From IMG/VR virus record IMGVR_UViG_3300009409_000058, positions 1 to 21,827 of that record: a stretch of DNA of 21,827 nt. One strand, given 5' to 3'. Numbering within the stretch: position 1 is the first letter of the stretch; every line of letters begins with the position of its first letter. Below, piece after piece: positions 1 through 4,312 of the stretch. This DNA comes from a virus. The notes beneath the pieces were generated by a model. That model ran no database searches, was not told the DNA's origin, and was given only the letters and a program-made list of their open reading frames with translations. The position numbers and the translations under genes were made by a program.

Positions 1-642
1 AAAAAATATGGCGGTAAAGATGGTAAGGCTAAATTTATTAAAGATGCTAAGGCTTACAACGCTAAGAAAAACAAGTCTAAAAATAGTGTAAATGAATCTA
101 AATCTACTACTACTACTAAAAATTATTTTGAAAAAGATCTTACTGAAGGTCTTGGTGAAAAAGATTTAACAAAAGTTAAAAACCCTGAAACCAACATAAG
201 TAATGCTTTAGATACAAAATACAAAAAAAAGACTCTTACTGCTTACGAAAGAATGCAAGCAAAACAAAAAGAACTTGATAAAAAAAGTTCTAATAAATCT
301 GAAACACCTAAATCTGAAGGACCTAAAAGTAAAAGAGAATTAAGATTAGCAAAAGTTAAAAACAAAGTAAAAGTTGCTAGAAAAAAAATTGATTCTAAAG
401 GTGCTGGAGATACTTCTGAAGATACTAAAATACAGCAAAGTAAAAGTAAAAGACTTAGAAAAAAAGCTCAACGTATACAGGGAAGAATGGATAGAAAGGC
501 TATTCGTAAAGGAAAAGGAACTAAAGAAGAAAAAAAAGAAGATATTAGTACTTCTAGAGCTGAACAAAGAAACAAAAGAAAAGAAGTTAATTCCGAACCT
601 AAAAATAATTTAATTGGTATTAGAAGGGGAGTAGCAAAATAA
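1..642 (+). CDS. Lysine-rich hypothetical protein, 5' end missing
   Basis: The reading frame is open from the first base, so the gene starts upstream of the window; the ATG at 253 is only an internal Met. About 213 residues are visible. The protein is extremely rich in Lys with much Ser, Thr, Glu and Arg, has no hydrophobic segment, and ends in a short neutral tail (IGIRRGVAK). The Tyr-Gly-Gly-Lys-Asp-Gly start of the visible part and the long charged, low-complexity body suggest a disordered, basic protein, possibly a DNA- or RNA-binding or internal virion protein, but no family is recognised. Codons are strongly A-biased, as elsewhere in the window. The stop TAA at 640-642 is followed by a 73-base A-rich leader for the next gene. 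Confidence 0.75.
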   Translation, partial: KKYGGKDGKAKFIKDAKAYNAKKNKSKNSVNESKSTTTTKNYFEKDLTEGLGEKDLTKVKNPETNISNALDTKYKKKTLTAYERMQAKQKELDKKSSNKSETPKSEGPKSKRELRLAKVKNKVKVARKKIDSKGAGDTSEDTKIQQSKSKRLRKKAQRIQGRMDRKAIRKGKGTKEEKKEDISTSRAEQRNKRKEVNSEPKNNLIGIRRGVAK

Positions 643-689
643 AACTAAACAGAAAGTAACTGTATAAAATCTAACCAAACATTAAAACA

Positions 690-715
690 ATAACAATAAC
701 AAAAACAAAAACAAA
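690..715 (+). promoter_or_regulatory. A-rich translation leader without Shine-Dalgarno
   Basis: The 26 bases before the ATG at 716 consist almost only of A with scattered C and T (repeated ACAAA and AACAAT units). There is no purine-rich AGGAGG-like site. A-rich, unstructured leaders of this kind replace Shine-Dalgarno pairing in Bacteroidota, where the anti-SD of 16S rRNA is sequestered and A residues near -3 and -6 promote initiation. It is the clearest example of a leader type seen before most genes here. Confidence 0.5.
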
Positions 716-1099
716 ATGGCAAAATTTTTATCATTCAATATAGTAAACACTGGGGCGGCTACTACAGAAGGACCAGTGCTAGTTAATGTAGACTTAATTA
801 GACATGTAGCTTATGCAACGGCAACAGGAATACTTACTTTAGGTTTATCAGCAACATCAACATCAACAGTTGCATTTTTAATTAAAAACGTAACAACGGG
901 AGCAGTGGCAATTCCAGCAATAACATCTGGAACACCTGTAATTCAAGCAGTTAATAGAGCTATAACGGCTAATCCAGGTGGTGTTAAATCCGCTGTAGCT
1001 TTTGGAAGTGATCAAACAGGTGGAGTACCACCAGCAGGACAAGGACCTTTAGCAACTAACTTACAAATGTATGCAGCTACAGCAACGTTTACAGCCTAA
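716..1099 (+). CDS. Small Ala/Thr/Gly-rich probable virion-associated protein
   Basis: This is a 127-residue protein with an A-rich leader and a tandem TAATAA stop. Its first residues (MAKFLSFNIV) lead into a run of short beta-prone stretches rich in Ala, Thr, Val and Gly, with no Cys, no signal peptide and no clear membrane segment. The composition suits a small beta-sheet virion decoration or fibre-associated protein, but I do not recognise a named family. A short phrase near residues 35-43 (ATATGILTL) resembles the last residues of the 243-aa protein at 2235-2966 (TTATGILAL), which may be chance in such simple sequences. The strong leader and tandem stop suggest high expression. Function is inferred from composition and position only. 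Confidence 0.65.
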   Translation: MAKFLSFNIVNTGAATTEGPVLVNVDLIRHVAYATATGILTLGLSATSTSTVAFLIKNVTTGAVAIPAITSGTPVIQAVNRAITANPGGVKSAVAFGSDQTGGVPPAGQGPLATNLQMYAATATFTA

Positions 1100-1251
1100 T
1101 AACCAACTCAAAAGGTCTTGGTGATAGTATAGAGAAATTTACTACTAAAACTGGGATTAAAACTATTGTTGACAGAGTACCGCGGGGACTTAATATTCCC
1201 TGCGGTTGTCAGCAAAGAAAAAACACATTAAACAAAATTTTTCCTTATTAA
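1099..1251 (+). CDS. Conserved-looking 50-codon CGC-motif protein lacking an ATG start
   Basis: Frame 1 is open here and encodes a compact protein that reads as a real gene: a helix-like KGLGDSIEKFTTKTGIKTIV segment, a linker, then a CGC dipeptide motif (Cys35-Gly-Cys37) followed by basic residues (QQRK) and a closing LNKIFPY, ending at TAA 1249-1251. From memory, small proteins of this plan recur in phages of Bacteroidota, with unknown function; the paired Cys could bind metal. The oddity is the start: no ATG, GTG or TTG lies between the upstream in-frame stop (about 1060) and the conserved part. The best candidate is ATA at 1099-1101, which overlaps the previous stop as TAATA, one base from the usual TAATG coupling. 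Either AUA initiates through translational coupling, or the gene has lost its start, or a base is wrong. Confidence 0.6.
   Translation: MTNSKGLGDSIEKFTTKTGIKTIVDRVPRGLNIPCGCQQRKNTLNKIFPY
1171..1210 (+). other. Strong GC-rich stem-loop inside the CGC-motif gene
   Basis: Bases 1179-1188 (ACCGCGGGGA) pair with 1197-1206 (TCCCTGCGGT) over 10 bp with one G-U pair, around an 8-base AT loop. GACA at 1171-1174 can add a 4-bp outer stem with TGTC at 1207-1210 across a bulge. This is conspicuous in such AT-rich DNA. It lies within the coding frame and has no immediate T-run, so it is not a clear intrinsic terminator; an RNA-processing or attenuation role is possible, as is simple coincidence with the codons for VPRGLNIPCG. 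Confidence 0.45.
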
Positions 1252-1258
1252 TAGTAAT

Positions 1259-1585
1259 ATGGCTTTTAAATTGAAACCTTTTTATAATATCGATACTACT
1301 CCAATTTATAAAGTAGAATTAGAAGAGGGTGTTAATGGTAAAGCTAATAATAATGGTAGTATATTAATAGATAAAAATATTAATGACACATCCATAGTAG
1401 AAGGAATTATTGATCACGAAAAAGTTCATTTAGATCAAATAAAAAGAGGTGATCTTAATTATGATGCACATAGCGTGATATGGAAAGGTAAAAAATACCC
1501 TCGTTCTAAAATGAAAGAAGGAGCTAAGAATTTACCTTGGGAAAAAGAAGCATATAGTAAAACAAAACAAAAAACTTTAAAATAA
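1259..1585 (+). CDS. Small HExxH-motif (zincin-like) protein
   Basis: This 108-residue protein carries His-Glu-Lys-Val-His at residues 53-57 after a short hydrophobic helix start (EGIID). That is the HExxH zinc-binding and catalytic motif of metallopeptidases, with the His pair and Glu spaced correctly. Downstream, a Pro-Trp-Glu-Lys-Glu-Ala-Tyr stretch near residues 92-98 offers acidic residues that could give the third zinc ligand. The N-terminal half contains short strands that would be expected to flank the active-site helix. It is far smaller than most zincins, lacks a signal peptide and would act in the cytoplasm or inside the virion. It lies between the CGC-motif gene and the small gene before the holin, so a lysis or virion-maturation role is possible. 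Peptidase activity is an inference from the motif. Confidence 0.65.
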   Translation: MAFKLKPFYNIDTTPIYKVELEEGVNGKANNNGSILIDKNINDTSIVEGIIDHEKVHLDQIKRGDLNYDAHSVIWKGKKYPRSKMKEGAKNLPWEKEAYSKTKQKTLK

Positions 1586-1590
1586 AAAAA

Positions 1591-1842
1591 ATGGGAATAG
1601 GAAAATCAGGTTTAGGTGGAAGACCATCTATATTATCACATATGAAAACTACAGGTAAATCCTCAGGGGGATCATTAAAAAATAATCCAGATATTAAATA
1701 TGGGGGACCAGTAATTGATAAGTTTAAGTCACCAGTGAATGATGAAAAAAATATTTCTGGAAGTAAGAAAGTTAAAACTAAACATCATGATGATATGAAA
1801 GACTCTGCACAACTTATAGCACATGTTAGGAATACAACATAA
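1591..1842 (+). CDS. Small Gly/Lys/Ser-rich hypothetical protein
   Basis: This 83-residue protein starts five bases after the previous stop, behind a run of A, and its TAA (1840-1842) directly abuts the holin ATG at 1843, so the two are probably translated together. It is polar and probably disordered: Gly-rich at the start (MGIGKSGLGG), with many Lys, Ser and Asn, two adjacent His near residue 65, and no hydrophobic segment or Cys. No family is recognised. Its tight linkage with a holin hints at a lysis or late-structural role, but nothing in the sequence itself shows a function. Confidence 0.55.
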   Translation: MGIGKSGLGGRPSILSHMKTTGKSSGGSLKNNPDIKYGGPVIDKFKSPVNDEKNISGSKKVKTKHHDDMKDSAQLIAHVRNTT

Positions 1843-2223
1843 ATGTTTAAATTATTACTAGGTCTTTTAGGTAAAGGCAGTGGAAATAAAACTGTTGCTG
1901 GAAACTTGGCTTGGGATATAAGGGAAGCAATAAAAGGTAAGGAGTTAGATCCTGAAAAATTAATAGAATTACAAACAAAGATCAATGCAGTTGAAGCTCA
2001 GCATCGTACATTATTCGTTGCTGGGTGGAGACCATTTATTGGTTGGATATGTGGAGTAGCATTAGCCTATAATTTTGTCATAAGAGACTTATTTATATGG
2101 GCGACACAAACTACCGAAGCTCCACCTGCTTTACAAATGGATCATTTAATGACTGTTCTGTTGGGTATGTTAGGATTAGGTGGTTTAAGAACTTATGAAA
2201 AAATAAAAGGAAAAGATAAATAA
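1843..2223 (+). CDS. Phage holin, three-transmembrane type (Holin_3TMs-like)
   Basis: This 126-residue membrane protein has the plan I associate with the phage Holin_3TMs family: a short hydrophobic N-terminus (residues 2-10), a charged amphipathic stretch with EKLIELQTKINAVEAQHRT, then the hallmark Gly-Trp-Arg-Pro-Phe-Ile-Gly-Trp (residues 61-68) leading into a transmembrane helix to about residue 80, a loop with Pro-Pro-Ala-Leu, and a final hydrophobic segment ending in GLGGLRTYEK (111-120). Holins of this type gather in the inner membrane and open holes at a set time to start lysis. No endolysin or spanin is visible in the window. The start codon follows the preceding stop without a gap, indicating co-translation. 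Family assignment is confident; timing and partner are inferred. Confidence 0.85.
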   Translation: MFKLLLGLLGKGSGNKTVAGNLAWDIREAIKGKELDPEKLIELQTKINAVEAQHRTLFVAGWRPFIGWICGVALAYNFVIRDLFIWATQTTEAPPALQMDHLMTVLLGMLGLGGLRTYEKIKGKDK

Positions 2224-2234
2224 ATAAAATAAAT

Positions 2235-2966
2235 ATGTATCAACAAAATCAAACAGGAATGTTTACTCACGCAGTAGATATATTATTATCTGCTACATTA
2301 AGATCCCCTGAAAGTGCGGCTGGTTTAATAGCATCTTCAGCCTCAACTCTAGCTAATCTTCCAGTTACTAGAGAAGATATAGTATATGCCTCGGGAGGAA
2401 CATTTCTAGGTTCAGCTCAAGTAAGTACAAGAGGCCCAGGAACAGGAATTCAGAATGATAGATTTGGGGCTTCTTATAAAATTAGAATAGATGGTGCTGG
2501 TACTGTAGATAGAATACAAGTGGTACAAACAAGGCCTAATGGAACTATAAATGGTGCTGCGGTTGCAGCCCCATTAAACCCAGGCGCGGGACCTAATCTT
2601 GGTGTCACTGGACAAACTATACTTTTTGATGCTACAGCTATGTCAAACGCTTTTGGTGTTCAAGCGCCAGCTATAACAGGGATATTAACAATAACATTAT
2701 TAGCTGGAGATTTACAACCACCTTATAGTGGTGGCACTGGAGTAGCTACAGATGGTATATATGAGGCTGAACCTAATATAGGTGGTGGTTTTGGATTATA
2801 TTCTGGTAGTGGAGGTAATATAAAAGTAGAATTAGTTGGTGCGCCAGCAAATCAAACAGTAACAATAAGTGCTATACCAGTAGGAACAGTGGTAAATGGA
2901 TTATTTAGAAAAATATACACTACTGATGCGGCTACTACAGCAACGGGAATACTAGCCCTTTACTAG
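2235..2966 (+). CDS. Gly/Ala/Thr-rich probable virion protein
   Basis: This is a 243-residue protein starting 11 bases after the holin, behind a TAAATAAAATAAAT leader. An N-terminal helical-looking part (residues 1-45, with HAVDILLSATLRS) is followed by long beta-prone, Gly/Ala/Pro/Thr-rich sequence (from about 55) of the kind found in fibre-head or capsid-decoration proteins. There is no Cys, signal peptide or membrane segment. The C-terminus (KIYTTDAATTATGILALY) ends at a TAG followed at once by TAA, a tandem stop shared with several virion genes here. I do not recognise a family. A decoration, fibre or tail-accessory protein is the best guess from composition and from its place between the holin and the packaging genes. 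Confidence 0.65.
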   Translation: MYQQNQTGMFTHAVDILLSATLRSPESAAGLIASSASTLANLPVTREDIVYASGGTFLGSAQVSTRGPGTGIQNDRFGASYKIRIDGAGTVDRIQVVQTRPNGTINGAAVAAPLNPGAGPNLGVTGQTILFDATAMSNAFGVQAPAITGILTITLLAGDLQPPYSGGTGVATDGIYEAEPNIGGGFGLYSGSGGNIKVELVGAPANQTVTISAIPVGTVVNGLFRKIYTTDAATTATGILALY

Positions 2967-2970
2967 TAAA

Positions 2971-2997
2971 AAATTAAATTAAATTAAATTAAATTAA
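2971..2997 (+). repeat. (AAATT)5 pentamer leading into an ATG
   Basis: Five perfect AAATT units occupy 2971-2995, and a sixth unit changed to AAATG supplies the ATG at 2998. The repeat is the entire leader of the next gene. A shorter copy of the same arrangement precedes the gene at 21377. It acts at least as an unstructured A/T-rich initiation region; changes in copy number by slippage could tune initiation. Confidence 0.7.
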
Positions 2998-3270
2998 ATG
3001 AAAAAAGTAAAACCAATAGAAGCCGAACCGGCTAAAGTACAAATTACAGAAGAACAATTAATAAAAGTAAAAGAACAACAAGATTCATTGGCTGGTCTAT
3101 TAAGAGACATAGGTTATCTAGAGACTCAAAAACATGCATTAACTCATAAATATGCAGGTGTTGTTCAAGAAACTGAAGATTTTAAAGGTGAACTAGAAAA
3201 AGAGTATGGTGCGGTTAATATAAATCTACAGGATGGTACTTGCACTCCAATAGAGGAAAAAAGTGAGTAG
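2998..3270 (+). CDS. Small coiled-coil hypothetical protein
   Basis: This 90-residue, highly charged protein is predicted by eye to be almost all helix from about residue 17 to 70 (EEQLIKVKEQQDSL, LLRDIGYLETQKHAL), with heptad-like spacing of Leu and Ile, followed by a short C-terminal tail with YGAVNINLQDGTCTPIEE. The plan of long helices ending in a short beta tail recalls small proteins common in marine phages, with no defined role. The single Cys lies near the C-terminus. The stop TAG at 3268-3270 overlaps the GTG of the next gene by 8 bases, so the two are translationally coupled. A chaperone-like or assembly-accessory role is possible but unsupported. Confidence 0.7.
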   Translation: MKKVKPIEAEPAKVQITEEQLIKVKEQQDSLAGLLRDIGYLETQKHALTHKYAGVVQETEDFKGELEKEYGAVNINLQDGTCTPIEEKSE

Positions 3271-3490
3271 CGTTATAAGAAAAATTAGTATAGGTGCTGA
3301 TTATAAAAATGATGCCATGCATTACGCAGTTGGTCAGCAAGTTTATGGTGGGCACACTATATCTCATATATTACATGATGAAGAAGAGTCTTCTTATAAT
3401 ATTTATATTAAAAAAGAAGATGAGGTATTACCTTGGAAGAAATTCAATTCTAATATGGCTATATCGGTAGAATATGATTTAGAATACTAG
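3263..3490 (+). CDS. Small hypothetical protein with GTG start
   Basis: This 75-residue protein starts at GTG 3263, inside the end of the previous gene (GTGAGTAG overlap). Unusually for this window a purine-rich AGAGGA lies at 3252-3257, six bases before the start, and could act as a Shine-Dalgarno-like site or simply be codons of the upstream gene. The protein has a predicted beta-rich body (YAVGQQVYGGHTISHIL, SYNIYIKK) and ends with a Trp-Lys-Lys-Phe and a YDLEY tail. No Cys or membrane segment is present. I do not recognise a named family; the fold could be a small beta-barrel. The TAG stop at 3488-3490 shares its last G with the GTG of the next gene. Confidence 0.65.
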   Translation: MSSVIRKISIGADYKNDAMHYAVGQQVYGGHTISHILHDEEESSYNIYIKKEDEVLPWKKFNSNMAISVEYDLEY

Positions 3491-4095
3491 TGAATAGCAT
3501 TTATCAATTTATAATAAAACCAATTGGTGAAAGATATAACAATAAAATTAATATTAATAAAAAAGAATTAATTATTAATTCCAGTATTTCAAATCATAAA
3601 TTTATTAATAGAACAGCTAAAGTAGTAGGTATTCCACTAGGATTAGAAACACCTATTAAAAAAGGTGATACTGTTATTGTGCACCATAATATATTTAGAA
3701 GATATTGGGATATGAATGGAAAATCTGTAAATAGTTCTCAATTTTTTAAAGGTGAACTATATTTTGCTAACATAGGTCAAGTATATTTATATAAAAATAA
3801 AGATAATTGGAAACCACATAATGATTTTTGTTTTATAAAACCGTTATTAGAAAATAATGATTCTAAGATGGATAAATTAAAAAAGAATGCTGGTATACTA
3901 AAATATAGTAATAACTCATTAGAAGTGTTAGGAATAACTCCTGGAGACTGTGTTGGTTTTAAATCCAATAGAGAATTTGAGTTTATTATAGATAACGAAC
4001 TTCTTTATTGTATGGAATCAAATGATATTTTAATTAAATATGAACACTCAAAAAACCAAAGAGAGTATAATCCAAGCTGGGCACAAGGCAGTTGA
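3490..4095 (+). CDS. GroES-like co-chaperonin-type protein with two related halves
   Basis: GTG 3490 is the only start that keeps the N-terminal motif. Residues 8-16 (IIKPIGERY) match the way GroES proteins begin, and KKGDTVIVHHN (57-67) matches the GroES stretch with Gly-Asp before a hydrophobic strand. The second half repeats this plan: FCFIKP near 113-118, GITPGDCVGF (148-157) and IIDNELLYCMESNDILIKYE (166-185), where GroES has its DGEEYLIMREDDIL-type end. At 201 residues it is about twice the usual 95-100 of GroES. Phage co-chaperonins such as T4 gp31 cap host GroEL to fold the capsid protein, and its place just before the terminase and capsid genes fits that use. The last residues overlap the next gene by 56 bases and may be an extension. 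The similarity is by eye, so the fold is probable rather than proven. Confidence 0.5.
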   Translation: MNSIYQFIIKPIGERYNNKININKKELIINSSISNHKFINRTAKVVGIPLGLETPIKKGDTVIVHHNIFRRYWDMNGKSVNSSQFFKGELYFANIGQVYLYKNKDNWKPHNDFCFIKPLLENNDSKMDKLKKNAGILKYSNNSLEVLGITPGDCVGFKSNREFEFIIDNELLYCMESNDILIKYEHSKNQREYNPSWAQGS

Positions 4096-4312
4096 GGAAT
4101 TAATAAAAGTTGCTAAAGAAAAAATTATAGATTCAGAAGATGATATATCAGCTGATAGATTAAAAAATGCAGCAGCTACAAAAAAATTAGCTATCTTTGA
4201 CGCTTTTGAAATACTAACACGTATAGAAGAAGAGGAAAGTATGTTGAAAGAAAGTTCTAAAAAAGATAAAGGGACACAATTTAAAGGATTTGCAGAAACA
4301 AGGTTTAAATAA
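4040..4312 (+). CDS. Probable small terminase subunit
   Basis: This 90-residue, mostly helical, charged protein lies directly before the large terminase; its TAA overlaps the terminase ATG as TAATG (4310-4314). It starts 56 bases inside the previous gene in another frame, behind AATTAAAT. A central helix (SADRLKNAAATKKLAIFDAFEIL, about residues 38-60) and an acidic coiled-coil (RIEEEESMLKES) precede a basic tail (KGFAETRFK). Small terminase subunits bind the packaging site, form rings and regulate the large subunit; they are short, helical and usually encoded just upstream, which is the basis of this call. No helix-turn-helix can be proven by eye, so a different packaging-linked role remains possible. 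Confidence 0.45.
   Translation: MNTQKTKESIIQAGHKAVEELIKVAKEKIIDSEDDISADRLKNAAATKKLAIFDAFEILTRIEEEESMLKESSKKDKGTQFKGFAETRFK

Noticed and set aside
346-613. Antisense and alternate-frame ORFs rich in Phe/Ser or Lys
   Set aside because: They are mirror images of the lysine-rich partial gene at 1-642, produced by its A-rich codons.
2971-2997. The AAATT array as a CRISPR or origin-type iteron
   Set aside because: Units are five bases without spacers and fuse into a start codon, so a leader or simple repeat is the better reading.
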